From positions 124,001 to 188,000 of the forward strand of contig NW_026516742.1 of the NCBI RefSeq assembly GCF_025766255.1: DNA of 64,000 nt. The letters are read 5' to 3'. Source of the stretch: Zychaea mexicana (Eukaryota > Mucoromycota > Mucoromycetes > Mucorales > Lichtheimiaceae). A program made the position numbers and the translations under genes. How positions within the stretch are numbered: the first letter of the stretch is position 1; the number at the start of each line of letters is the position of its first letter. The notes beneath the pieces were generated by a model. It had not been told where the DNA came from. It worked only from the letters and a program-made list of their open reading frames with translations, and searched no databases. This document shows, one piece after another, positions 21,156 to 33,334 of this stretch.

Positions 21156-23069
21156 ATGAGTGTCGTCGACAAAATCAAAGTAAGTAGGAAAAGAATACTG
21201 ATTGATAGCTTTACAAGTGCTAGGGAATGCTAATCAGATACTGCTGTTTATACGTTTAGGAAGTCGAAGTAAGATTCTTCAAAATCGTCCCATATTATGT
21301 TTTTTGTAGAATAATGTTGATCTGACGCATGCGGCAACAACCTAACGAAACGATTTAGAATGAAATGGCCAAGACCCAAAAGAACAAGGCCACTTCATAC
21401 CATTTGGGTCAACTCAAAGCCAAGCTTGCCAAATTGAAGCGTGACCTGCTCATTCCTGGAAGTGGCGGCGGCGGCGGTGGTGGCGGTAAGTAGTGGTGAC
21501 AAAAATAAAGCACCTATGTGTCGATATAGGGATAAGGGAGAAAAAAAAATTGAAATAAAGACTGATGTTGTGTATGACGGTGATGGTGTTAATGACATTA
21601 GTCGGATTCGACGTTGCTAAGACTGGTGTTGCTCGAGTCGGTTTTGTTGGTAAGTTTTCCATTAACACAAACAGCATGCATTGACTTGAAATGGATATAA
21701 GATTGCTGAAGCAAAATATCATGGTTTGCTATAGGTTTCCCTTCAGTGGGCAAGTCTACATTGATGTCCAAGCTTACTGGTACGCACTCTGAAGTTGGTG
21801 CTTACGAATTCACGACCCTGACAACTGTTCCTGGTGTTGTGCAATATAAGGGTGCAAAGATTCAGGTTAGCACTTGGGATTCAAGAATATACAGTTTAAG
21901 CTAGACGTTTTCACTCATGTATCACCTTAGATACTTGATCTTCCCGGTATTATTGAAGGTGCAAAGGACGGCAAGGGTCGTGGTCGACAGGTTATTGCCG
22001 GTAAGATTTCGTTTCTGTTCTTGGTACAAGCAAAGTATACATAGTTAGATATATAACTCGAAAATGAATATTTCACATTTCAGTTGCCCGTACCTGCTCG
22101 CTTATCTTCATTGTGCTGGATGTTATGAAACCCATGACAGACAAACATCTCATCGAAAGAGAATTGGAAGGCTTTGGTATTCGATTGAACAAGAAGCCAC
22201 CAGCCATTATTTTTAAAAAGAAGGAAAAGGGAGGTATCAACATGACCAACACTGTCCCCCTGACGCACATCACTCAGGATGAAGTGAAGGCTGTGCTCAG
22301 CGAATACCGTATCCATAACGCCGATATCTCGTTCAAGGAAGATTCCACTTTGGATGATCTTATCGATGTCGTCGAAGGCAACCGGTAAGATATTATTTTA
22401 AAAACGTAGAAAGAATTGATTAGTTGCATCGGAAAAGCTGATTTATTTTCAGTATATATATTCCATGCATTTACGTGCTTAACAAGATCGATCAGATCTC
22501 CATCGAAGAACTCGATCTTATTTACAAGATTCCAAATGCAGTTCCTATCTGTGCCCATCATGAGTGGAATTTTGACGAGTTACTAGGCACTATGTGGAAG
22601 GTACATTTTTGGGAGATTATACAACTACTGCGTTTATTTCAATCAAGAAGAGATACTGACTCCTTGTTTTTGTCATATATAGAAATTGGATCTTGTCCGT
22701 GTGTACACCAAGCCAAAGGGAAGACTTCCTGATTATGATGCTCCTGTGGTTTTGACAAATGAAAAGAACACTGTGGAAGATTTCTGTAATCAAATTCACA
22801 AGGCTATTTTGGATCAGTTCAAATGGTAAGCTGATTTCTGCTGAACAAAGAGGAAACTTGGGGTGGTCGTTGACAATGCAAAATTTATTAGTGCTTACGT
22901 CTGGGGCTCGTCTGTCAAGCATAACCCACAAAAGGTTGGCAAGGAACACGTGCTCAAGGATGAAGATGTCGTGCAGATTGTCAAAAAGTAAGTCCTTTGT
23001 TTTCACGTCGTTTGTATGAGTAAGCACGAGGCACTTGTTTACTAATCTTTTACCTTAACTAGGATCTAA
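21156..23069 (+). CDS. RBG1: Developmentally regulated GTP-binding protein 1 (RBG1/DRG1)
   Basis: Eleven exons: 21156-21179, 21260-21268, 21359-21485, 21602-21649, 21735-21865, 21931-22000, 22084-22384, 22453-22600, 22683-22825, 22892-22987, 23063-23069. They total 1104 nt and 367 residues, the usual DRG1 size. The order is an N-terminal helix ([23 protein letters not shown]), a glycine-rich linker, G1 [10 protein letters not shown]3 DLPG, the S5D2L insertion, G4 NKID and a C-terminal TGS domain ([28 protein letters not shown]-type end [14 protein letters not shown]). DRG1 binds DFRP1/Tma46 and helps stalled or slow ribosomes in the cytosol. Exon 2 is only 9 nt and the last exon carries one residue and the stop. 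Confidence 0.97.
21260..21268 (+). other. Nine-nucleotide exon of RBG1
   Basis: GAAGTCGAA is flanked by TTTAG before and GTAAGA after. It adds Glu-Val-Glu between DKIK and NEMAKTQ. The family reads I-K-x-[IV]-E-x-E-M-A-[RK]-T-Q here, so the three residues are required. Confidence 0.9.
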
Positions 23070-23513
23070 AAACGGTGGATGCTACAGTCGTTTTTGTAAG
23101 AAGTTAAATAAACCTGGCCAGTGCGTGCCTAACTTTTGTATATTTAAATCCAACCTATAACTTTTTAATCAAGTGTTGCCTTATTTAAAGTATGTGTTCT
23201 CGGTAAACTTAGATCCATATGAGCAAGACGACTCCTTAATCAATGTCTTTACATACGTTTGCCCGTACGTATCACAAAGCAATGCTGAAACCAGGGTCTG
23301 TGCGGAAAAGATCAAAATTGCCACCTTTCACATATCTTGACGTCATAGTAAGCTCGCTTCCAAACGTCCCAATCCGCGCGATAGTACCGCTTACAAGATA
23401 TTATGTGCACCGCTGAATATACTTAAGATCACTCAGTTTCTTCCCGTCTTTTCCATTGGAAAATGATTACGAAATTTCTCCCGTTTGATTTCAAAAAATT
23501 CAGTGAAACGTTT

Positions 23514-23576
23514 CCGTGGAGATAACATTAACCGCAAGTGTTCCGCGTTGCCGTGGAGTCAATTTTTTCCGTGGAG
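23514..23576 (+). promoter_or_regulatory. Three CCGTGGAG boxes upstream of the DUF1479 gene
   Basis: CCGTGGAG occurs at 23514-23521, 23551-23558 and 23569-23576, all in the same orientation, within 63 bases. It is 88-150 bases before the ATG at 23664, with a TTATTTAAAG TATA-like stretch following near 23591. Clustered copies of an 8-mer in a core promoter suggest a transcription factor site; the factor is unknown. Confidence 0.4.
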
Positions 23577-23663
23577 TATGAATAAACTGGTTATTTAAAG
23601 CAAGTTTTGCACGACCAACCATCCCCACACTCACAGCTCTAAAGAATTACACACATTCACACA

Positions 23664-25370
23664 ATGCTCCGTTCTGCAAACAAGGCCAAAGGCAACATTT
23701 CATCCGTTTTCGCACATCTCGGCGCTTCTACGCCTGAAATAGATCCCCGGTTTCTGGAACTCAAAAAGCAAATTGCTCCCAAAAACCCAGATGTCCTTCG
23801 CAAGGCTTTCGATAGAGTGCTGAACGCCATGGAAATTGAATCTCAAACGATCCGTCAGCGTGGTTCCGCCGTTATCCCAGAAGTAACCATGGAAGATATC
23901 AAGGCCAATGGCGGCCGCCTGCCTTCCAAGCTGATCCCTGAAGTCAAGAAACGTGGTGCTGTGGTGGTTCGCAATATCGTTGATCGTGCCGTCGCTGCTG
24001 AATACAAGTCATCCATCCAAGATTATATCCAGCGCCATCCCGGAATTGCTGGCTTCCCCGAAGATAACCCGCAGGTTTGGGAGGTTTACTGGTCTCAGGC
24101 CCAAGTGAAAGCTCGTAGCCATCCAAATTTCACCGCAACAGCTGTTGCCCTGAACCATCTCTGGCATGGCGACAAGAAAGCACCCATCAACCTGGACAGC
24201 AACTTGGTGTATTGTGATCGAATGCGTATTCGTCAACCAGGCGATGGCAAGTTTACGCTTGCGGGTCACATAGATGGTGGATCGTTGGAACGTAAGTTTT
24301 TTCCTCTGTTTATCATATATAAGGTGGGATGTGGGATGTAAGAAGTGAGTTTTCTTTTTTCTCACAGGATATGGGAAAAACATATCAAGGTTGGGAAGAT
24401 CCGGAATATCGCCGCTGTTATACCAAGATTCTGGAAGGCAAATGGGAAGAGTATGATCCTTATGACGTGACACATCGTATTGAAGCAAACATGGACCTTT
24501 ATGATGCACCTGGTGGCTGCTCCATGTTCCGCATCTTCCAAGGTTGGCTGGCCATTTCCAAGATCACTCCTGGCGGTGGTACCCTCAGAGTTTGCCCATT
24601 GGTCAAGGAACCCACAGCCTATTTCATGATGAAGCCTTTGCTAGAGGAGAGCATGGGTACTAGGTAGGAAAAATAATCTGGATTTTGGGCGTCTCTTGCT
24701 TTATGTCGGGTTACTAACAGATCAATGTGCTTGTCGTCACCATAGCAATTTTATGGGTGCATGGCCTGGGCGTTGCCAAGATATCACAACTGAAGATCAC
24801 CCACATATTGTGGATTCCATGGTTTCTGTTCCCGAGGTCGATTGTGGTGACGGCGTGTTCTGGTAATTTTTAAAGTCGAGAAACTGGCGGTGAAGAAAGA
24901 GGTGGAGCAATTGAGTCTGGTTTCTTATTGAATGGGTGCTGCGATCGTTTCTTCATATATAGGCATTGCGATCAAATCCACGCAGTCGAGCCTAAGCAGA
25001 CCATGAAGACCGATTCTTCCGTCTTGTATATTCCCTCAACCCCAATGTGTCCTCGTAGCTCTGATTATTTGCGACGCCAGCGTGCTGCCTTTGAACAGGG
25101 GCTGTAAGTATAGCTTTTGTATTTGTTAAAGGAAGTGTTGTCGCTAGCCAAGAAACTAAATGGAGCTTTGCATAATTGTTTTATTCCAGTACGCCACCAG
25201 ATTTCCCTGCAAATGATTGTGAAGAACACTTTGATGACAGAGCCACGCCTGCCATGTTGACCGAGGAGCAAAAGTTGGGTATGGGCTTTGCACCCTTTTC
25301 TGAAACGGATGGTATGAGCGAAGGCCAACTCCAAGCTATCCGGGATCACAACCGTAGCATTTCCCAATAA
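23664..25370 (+). CDS. DUF1479 (YbiU-like) 2-oxoglutarate/Fe(II) oxygenase-fold protein
   Basis: Five exons: 23664-24291, 24390-24663, 24746-24862, 24963-25103, 25190-25370, totalling 446 residues. Marks of the DUF1479 family are the N-terminal helical region, RGAVVVRNIVD, the segment NLVYCDRMRIRQPGD, and GHIDGGSLERWEDPEYRR rebuilt over the first intron. Further marks are MFRIFQGWLAISKITPGGGT, SNFMGAWPGRCQDIT and DGVFWHCDQIHAVEP. His-x-Asp in GHIDGG and the later His in WHCDQIH fit the 2-His-1-carboxylate iron site of this fold. Members are common in fungi and bacteria, with no firmly established substrate. The first acceptor must be 24389, because the nearer AG at 24367 shifts the frame away from the conserved motif. 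Confidence 0.85.
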
Positions 25371-26793
25371 ATGGTGTTAATCCATCTGTATAATAAAAAC
25401 AACCTGTATTATAATTAAAAATAGTAAACAATTCGTAATTTTCTTCGTTCCTTCATGTTGATAAGAAAGCAGCCTTGTTGGATCGATGGGTTGAACTACA
25501 TAAAACAAAGTTTAACTTTACACAGGACGAAGTTCTCAAGATCATGGTCTTATTGACCACTGATCAAATCAATATTTCCCGGAACGTATAGGTTCAATCG
25601 AAGACAGAAAAGCTTTCATAAGTTTTAGTTAAAAGAATCGCTACCTTCTTAGGGAAAAGAGAGAAGTATGTATGTATACAAAGATTCTAAGGTATTTTCA
25701 TGTTATCTCTTTCCTACGGTATAAGTATTATCAGTAGCTACAATCCGATAGTAGCTGATAATTCCTCGTAAAATCACCACATGTAAGTTTACATGCATAG
25801 GTGTGAATTAAAAACATCCCCACTTTTTCGATTTCCTTGCTTAATGTGTTATCACACTTACCAACTAATTTAAAAGGACGCAGCGGTTCGGACACTTATA
25901 TGCACTGTATCGATGCGGTCTTTTCGAAAAAATGCCCAAGCGTACCAGAGCCCTCGCCTTTCCACCTGGTAATAGTGCTTCTAAATTTCGTTTCTCCAGA
26001 TGCTAATGTAGCACATAGCGAAACGGTGGGCCTCAAAACCAAGATGCGAAGGCGACAAAGGTTCGTTATACATAATTCGTAGAACAGCGTAATTCTTCAA
26101 TAGCTTATGATGCATGTTGAAACAACATGTATAGCTCTTTTGTTGTAATTGTCGCTTTTAGTTAAGATCCTCTCATTAGCGTTGTTTCGATATTGTGCTC
26201 GCAACAATTCCATCTACTTTTTCTTGCATCGGATTGATCCATCGAGTTGAACACAAAGTCCTATGTAATCGGTGAAGGCATCGAAGGAAACAGCATGACA
26301 TGAAACACCTTCCAATTCCTTTATGTATGCGACGAACTCACTAAAAATGATGGATCTAATTTAATTAGTGCGTATGGGGCGTTAATCATTGATATATTTC
26401 GTAGAAGCAAATGAGAATGTAGGAAAACCGACGACTCAACGATAGAAAATAAGAGCTGGACCGTGTGATAATTGAGTATCTACACCACAACTGTGAATGG
26501 TGTGACATGCATCCTGCTGTCATCTTTTACTGCCACCATAATAATTTAAGAATATCACATGGTGTACACAAATGAAGGCATCTGGAACGAGTAATCCCGT
26601 CCATGCTGAGAGTTGAGAACCCACAGTCACCGGGCATTAAATCAGGTTATTCAGTTAAAAGAATCTGCATATTCTTTGTTCCAGCCATTATACTTTATTT
26701 TTGCCTTTTCGCCCCCACACACCTCACAATCTTTTTTAAAGCGACTAACACGACATTATAATCTACTATTAAGCTGCTCATTCTGCATGAACC
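25371..26793. other. Intergenic region between the DUF1479 gene and GUP1
   Basis: About 1.4 kb, AT-rich, with only short open frames lacking splice continuity or known domains. The right end must contain the GUP1 promoter. I see no RNA gene here. Confidence 0.5.
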
Positions 26794-28598
26794 ATGACTT
26801 TGGACAGCAGCAACAAGCCACGTTCTTTAGCTCATGCCGAAGACGCTATTCACGAAAAGTCACCAATTTCCCCTTCCTCGTCATCTACATCAACTACAAC
26901 TTCTCCTTCACGATGGCACACACGGGGTAAGCCCAATAACGATGGCCAGTGTCTCTATATATTCTGAAAGGGATCTATTAACGATTGAGTGAAATTGTAT
27001 ACAGAGTTTTATTTCTACTATGTATGTTTTACCATTGTTGTACCTTACATGTTCTACGTTACTTACAATCTCAGCAAAGGTAGGTTCTCTACAAATTATT
27101 ATTGAGAAAACGTAAGGACACGCGCCAATAAAATATTTCATTTATAGAGGATAATCCGCATTATACCGAATATGAGCACCTGTTATCCGAGGGCTGGATC
27201 CCTTACCGGAAAGTGGTAATGTTATTGTACCTGATATGATTAAAACCTACGGAAAAATGATGTTTATATAATACTTAACATGCACACACATACACATGCA
27301 TTTATAAAATCAGGATAACAGTGATGCTCAGTACGCCACCTTTCGAGATAATATACCCCGACTATTTGGAGTTGTTGTAGGCTATCTGTGCCTGAGTCAT
27401 TTGTATCGGATATGGGCAACACCAAAGCAACTTCCAGTCAAGCAACCACATCAGCCACTTCATCGCATCTATTTCTTCTTTTTTGCAGCATTAACAGTTA
27501 TCACAGCATTCCATGGAACCAGCATGCTTAAAATATTGGCAATCATCACAACCAGTTATTGGATCGGCCAATCGGCCGGAGGAACCATGTGGAATCCAAT
27601 CGGGTCATGGACGTTTAACTTGGGCATCTTGTTTTTGAACGAGTGGTATGATGGATATAGATTTGGGGCTCTGCTCGGACCTGGTTTTGTATGGATGGTA
27701 ACTCGAAAACTTGTTTTTTTCTTTAACTGAATTGGATGTTGTGTCTCGAGCTTAATGGGGGGAAAAGGAGCGTAGTAAATCAATTACCAACCATTGTGCT
27801 ATACAGGACGAATACAAAGGTTTTCAACCACGCTGGCATATCCTGTTCAACTTTGTTATGCTTCGCCTGGTGTCATTCAATATGGATTATTACTGGCAAA
27901 TCAAGAAGCCGCGGGATCAATATGAGGTACATTTTCTCGACTAAAAAATTCCTGGGTATCTTTTACAGGCTAAAGATTCTCTAGACTGATCAATAATTTA
28001 AAGAAGGATGATCGACTGGGTGGTCCTATATCAGACAAGGACCGGATAACAGTACCTTGCTTTGCGTCGGATTATAATTATATCAACTTTTTGGCCTATG
28101 TTCTTTATCCGCCCCTCTACCTTTGCGGTCCCATAATCACCTTCAATGACTTTGTTTCACAGGTAAGCTTTAACATAACAAAAGTACAAAGATAAGGCGG
28201 GATTGTGTTTCTGTATGCCGTATTAAGTATTCCCACAATCAATAGGTCCGATACCCTTCGCATAAAGTGACGCGGCGATTCGTTATAACCTATGCAGTAC
28301 GACTTGCTGTAGTAATTTTGGTCATGGAGCTGACCTTACACTATCTTTACGTGGTTTCTATCAGCAAAGCCAAAGCTTGGGATGGTGATACACCGCTGGA
28401 ACTGAGCATGATTGGATACTTCAACTTGGTGATTATTTGGATGAAGTTGCTGATTCCATGGAGGTTTTTCCGACTTTGGGGCCTAGCTGACGGTATCTTC
28501 ACGGAAGAAAACATGGTCCGATGTATGAGCAATAATTTTTCGGCCCAACGGTTCTGGAAAAGTTGGCATCGTACTTTTAATCGCTGGACGGTTCGGTA

Positions 28599-28637
<39 letters not shown>

Positions 28638-29313
28638 GGGGGGGGGGAGGATGCCTGTGTGGTAGGGTCAAGGAATAGGCCCCGAAAAGAAAAGAAGAAA
28701 AGCTTGTTTTGTTTGTGGAACTAACATTCCTAATGGGTTAGGTACATTTTCATTCCGCTGGGTGGATCAAAGTACATGGCGTACAATATGTGGGTCGTGT
28801 TCACGTTTGTTGCACTGTGGCACGATATTGAGCTCAAGTTGCTGGCATGGGGATGGCTCATTTGTTTGTTCTTGATGCCTGAATTGATTGCTTCACGGGT
28901 GTTTTCTTTCAAGAAGGTAAGAGGGAGGATAACACTGTGCTGTATGGACCGAAATGGAGAATAATGCATTTCTTTGAAACTAGTTTGGCAGCAAGCCATA
29001 TTATCGCTTTGTATGCGGCGTTGGTGCAGTTGCCAACATCCTCATGATGATGATTGCCAACCTGGTCGGCTTCTGTGTGGGTGTCGATGGAATGGTGGAC
29101 ATGCTCAACCATATCTTTGGCACCGCTAATGGTAAGCAGCCGGGTAAAATCAAGCAATGAGAGAGAGTTTTCATGCTAAAGTACTGCGTGGAATGATATA
29201 TAGGCTTAGTGTTCTTGGTGACTGTAAGCGTATGCTTATTCATTGCAGTGCAGATCATGTTTGAGATACGAGAAACCGAAAAACGACGCGGCGATCCCAA
29301 ATGGAAGATGTAG
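26794..29313 (+). CDS. GUP1: GUP1-type MBOAT membrane O-acyltransferase
   Basis: Ten exons: 26794-26926, 27005-27079, 27148-27215, 27314-27697, 27807-27926, 28004 or 28007 to 28162, 28246-28595, 28742-28916, 28984-29131, 29204-29313, giving about 573 residues. A serine/threonine-rich cytosolic start is followed by multiple transmembrane segments. Diagnostic pieces are the early WIPYRKVDNSDAQY block, [57 protein letters not shown] (catalytic Asn region of MBOATs) and [20 protein letters not shown] (catalytic His). Yeast Gup1 acts in the ER on GPI-anchor lipid remodelling, placing long acyl chains on the anchor. The acceptor at 28003 or 28006 cannot be separated by eye. The intron after exon 7 contains an (AT)17 run. 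Confidence 0.92.
28601..28647. repeat. (AT)17 followed by a G11 run inside a GUP1 intron
   Basis: AT alternation at 28601-28634 begins right after the donor GTAAG. After TT, an uninterrupted G tract covers 28637-28647. It is polymorphism-prone and could affect splicing or sequencing accuracy. Confidence 0.9.
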
Positions 29314-31204
29314 ATTATCACTAGTATTCCGTTATTATTATTCGCTTTTAAACAATATACGCTCTTTCCTTTCCTATAATCTGTGTGTGTGTTTTCCTGC
29401 TACCGGCACACACGAGCCGTACAACCATGATTGAATAAAAAGTAGCATACGCCATCCAAGTATCATGGTTCAATAATTGTTCAGTTTTGATATTCTAACG
29501 AAACAAGCACAGAGCAGCTTTTGTGTGACCGTGGGGGTATCACAGATGACAACGTACGAAAACCAAGTATCACACAGCTTTGAAAGTTAATCATGAAGCT
29601 AATATAGTAGCATACACTTTGTTATTGGGCTATGTCAAGCAAGTTCAAGCTACCCAAAATAAAACTAAATATGACTCGGATGGAACATAACAATCTAAAT
29701 AAATTCTGAGCAATCGACATAGTTTATCCAAACGTCAAATGTTTCAATCTTTACCAAAATATAAACATACAAGTCACCCATTTATGATAAAAAGCACTGT
29801 ATGTTGTATCAGTCTTATATTCGTTTGATCTTTTTAGAAAGATTTGGGGATACTCCTCGGTGCATCTCTCCTTTTATTTGCAGTATTCGGTTTGCTGAGC
29901 TTCGATCGCTTGTAGTATCCCATCAATATCAACCTTCGTGTATATCATCAACCGGCCCTCTTCGTCTTAATCTTGATAGTGTTGTTGACCATTTTTTTTA
30001 AACTTCTACTTGCAAGTCATTGAATGCTTCAGCTGTCATTGTCAAAATACTTATTTTATTGATCTCTAGGAGACAAGTGCTTTTGCATCAGCTTTTTTTA
30101 TATCATCGATAATGAAGCTGGCGATAATTATAGCCTACACAGAAATGAACAAAAAAGTGGTTAGAATGCAAAACGGGTGATGTGCATACAAATATGAAAA
30201 TATAAATGTGTGTTTATAAAAAGATTATTTTATTTAGATATGGCATTTGACTTGTCGAGTTCATTGATCGATGAACGTTCTCCTGCAAGATTCAATTAAC
30301 ACCCTTTGACAGTGCCATGCTTTTGGATCGTAATATTGATGTACTGTATCCACTTAGCTATGGCCTTGCCTGATAACTACAGTACATCATATAACAATTA
30401 TTTTGAGCATTAACGACACGTCTTGCTTTAAGTTTTTGTGTGCCAGCTACCTGATATGAGTCTTAGTGTGTATATTTTCAAAGTATTGTTTATCACAACT
30501 TGATATACATAATGGTTTAGATCATCTTCACGTTCACTTCTTTTTCTTTCGGTTATTACTATAAGTAAGGTACTGAAGGCGCTACTGACATCATTACCTC
30601 TAGCGTAGATATCTGAGCAGCACCGTGGATTGATTCTATAAGAATGCATGAAATCAGATATAGAGCATAATACAAGATACTAATGTGCCTGCTAACTCAT
30701 GACATATCTTCCCAGTTTATACTATAGACAAAAGTTATTGGTTATACCCATGATCATATATTATCAGTGAGACAAGAATGAAAGATAATGGCTGCTACTG
30801 CACATAATGTCGCCATATTGTATACACTACTTTCGTCATATGTATCACAGTAAATGCAATGCTGAAGGGTTGGCGAAGTTCGTTTATATAAATTTTAACA
30901 GAGGTTGTTAGATGTGATTGTTAAGCAAACATGATAATAAAAACTTTGGCATAATATAAGTGATTATCGGTTGTTGTGGTGTTATTCCATGTAGTCTCTC
31001 CCTTGGCTTCAAAAAATTGGTAAAAGCGAGAAAATGCCTAATGAGTCGCTTCAAACCAAGTGATTTGACACGAGCATTAAAACCAGCTTCACGCGCAGAG
31101 CCGCACAATCAAAATCCGGAACGCGCTTTCCGTGTTTTATCTCGAACGGATTGACCACACTACCACACTATCCACCCCAAAGAAAAAAAAACAGATAGCA
31201 GATC
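29314..31204. other. Region without a confident gene; minus-strand coding-like islands
   Basis: Between GUP1 and the DUF4211 gene. On the minus strand, short coding-like pieces follow one another: about 30636-30598 (ESIHGAAQISTLE), 30370-30305 (GKAIAKWIQYINITIQKHG), 30285-30234 (ERSSINELDKSNAISK then stop), 30134-30066 (SFIIDDIKKADAKALVS then stop) and about 29966-29876 (KVDIDGILQAIEAQQTEYC then stop). The separate stops and failing splice phases suggest a decayed or badly understood gene. I recognise no family. Confidence 0.3.
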
Positions 31205-33334
31205 ATGGCATCACGAAGAAACGCATTAAAGCAAACATCGCTCAACTACTTTTTTAGTGCCAATTCAAATTCACCTGCTTCGTCGTCTACACGGTAAACG
31301 TTTAGACAAATTCGGTTTCGTTCCTGTATCATTTTCTCTGTGTTTGCTCAATCCAGTCCATTTACTATACATTATACAAAAAAGGAGTAAATCACCTGTG
31401 ATGAATGTCGATCGGCATTCGGAAGAGAGAAACGAGGAAGCGGAACAAATAGTACCATGGTCAAGAAAACGAAAACGAGTTGCTCGCACAGACGAAGAGC
31501 AAGACGAGGAAGAGGCAGTGCCCATCAATATTGAAAGCAGTAATTTGTTGAAAGCACCACAGAAGACAATCAATGATCCAAACGACAACGGCGACTATGA
31601 TGATGTTGATGATGATGATGAAGAACTTCAATCAAATCCATATAAACGACGTTTGATGCAACGCAGAGTCGTGATAAGCGACGATGATGATGATGAGGAC
31701 GACATGGAACGTGACAACACCGAGACGCACTCAACGAAAAATGATAGCCTACAAGGTGACGAGGATCTAGATGACCTGGATTTCTTGGGTGACAATGGTA
31801 AGGGCTTCTTTGGGGGGTGTAACACGTGTGAGCGCGTGAATGCAAGAATTATATGGATAGAATACATTTGAAAGAGTTGTATAACTGATCCCATGATACG
31901 GTTTGTGCTTGTGCTTGTATTATATATAAACAACCAGACATCTACCAGGAGCGCACACGGGGCAGAAAGAAGGAATCGAAATATGCGCTAGCATTGGAGC
32001 GACTAAAACGTAAGGGTTATTATAATAAGATGCCGAAAAAAGGAAGCTTCTATGCTGACGAGAGAAAATCACTCACATTCTATATTAGACCGGAAGCGGC
32101 GATCGTTTGACGGATCGGAAGGTCCGATGGACCGATACCGTGTAGATGATTGCAGCAAAGACGACGAAGGTGATGCTGACCATGACTCTGCAGCAATTAT
32201 ATCTGATGATTCAGAAGGAGAAGAAGACGATGCAGACGACTTTGTCGTGGATGATGATATCATTGATGGTGTTAAGGTCGGCTCTCCGAGTGAAAAAGTG
32301 GCGCTTCCAGGTTAGTATTTGACAGATGATGGTCCTAGTGTTGTCTACTTTTAACGAAAAGAACAGCTGCGTTTAGCTCGGCACAGACGAAAAAGTTTTC
32401 GACAAACTTTAAAATCTACGTTGAATTCCTCGTTCACACCGTCGTTGGCGAGGCTACACAAAGTATAAAAGAAACATGGCAAAAATGGGAAGGGCACTCT
32501 GTACTAATTTGTCCATATGAAATACATAGGTCGCTATTACCAGATGGCAGTTGACGGGGTGGAACGGCGAGCCCGAGGCTATAAGGACTCGTTGATAACA
32601 AGTGATGCATGGCTTCCGCCATTCAAGGTAAACAAAAAAAATAGAAAAACAAAGTGTGTGCTTGATTATAGCATTGATGCTGTAGTTGCTACCTAGTGGG
32701 ATAGCAGTAAATAGCAATGATAAGGTTGATTGGAAGAGGGGTAAACTAACTAGAACGAGTTGCTAGGCGGCGTTGGATAGGTATCCGGTGTGGAGTCCAG
32801 TGCTGTGTAAAGGGTCAATATGCGAAGGATGCCGGCAGAACCGGGCGGCAAGCTTCGAGGTGGTACTTGCAGCGGAACCGGAAGACACCGAGGGTGAACC
32901 GAGAGACAAAACATTTTCGCTAGGCAGTGAGTGTTACAAGCGTGCCAAAGTGTATCACAAGCTCGTCCATTTTCGGTCGCACATGCACAAACACGTTCGC
33001 AACGAAGCCGAAGCGCTAATGAGCAGCAGTGATGCTGAACAGCCGTCGTGTCTCACAAAAGACATTATGAAAGCCATGCATGCCTCTGGATTTGTCAAGA
33101 CGGTAAGGACGCATTTGCCACCTAGCACATACACACACACACACACACACACGCCATGTTACATGGACAAGCTACTTGGTAGATACTGACTTTTTGCTGC
33201 TTATTTATTAGCTCTGTCAGCAAACTCAGTCGCTCTTCGCTCAGGCGCGTCTCCAGTACATGCCTGCAAAGGAAATGCCGCCGGTATTTGAGGACGAGTC
33301 GTCGTCTTCAGAGGAGGAAGACGAGGGAGAATAG
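31205..33334 (+). CDS. DUF4211-domain protein with acidic N-terminal half
   Basis: Eight exons: 31205-31293, 31385-31797, 31938-32009, 32089-32310, 32367-32462, 32530-32627, 32767-33102, 33212-33334, totalling 482 residues. The start MASRRNALKQTSLNYFF is followed by Asp/Glu-rich, disordered blocks with basic patches (WSRKRKRVAR, RGRKKESKY). The C-terminal half carries the DUF4211 domain, with FKIYVEFLVHTVVG, YKDSLITSDAWLPPFKAALDRYP, a CKGSICEGCR cysteine pair and SECYKRAKVYHKLVHF. An acidic tail ends the protein. DUF4211 proteins are fungal, probably nuclear, and of unknown activity; C-x4-C plus the later Cys may bind metal. The exon 5 donor (32462) was chosen because it alone keeps frame into the conserved helix. 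Confidence 0.8.
33131..33152. repeat. (AC)11 microsatellite in the last intron of the DUF4211 gene
   Basis: Uninterrupted AC dinucleotides shortly after the donor at 33103. No coding meaning. Confidence 0.9.

Noticed and set aside
23511..23521. Resemblance of TTTCCGTGGAG to part of U5 snRNA
   Set aside because: Only a short match, repeated three times, with no U5 loop sequence nearby; better seen as promoter boxes.
24292..24367. Nearer acceptor AG at 24367 for the first intron of the DUF1479 gene
   Set aside because: It puts exon 2 out of frame and loses the conserved ERWEDPEY motif, which the acceptor at 24389 restores.
31570..31933. His/Ser-rich minus-strand frames
   Set aside because: Shadows of the Asp/Glu codon runs of the DUF4211 gene on the other strand.
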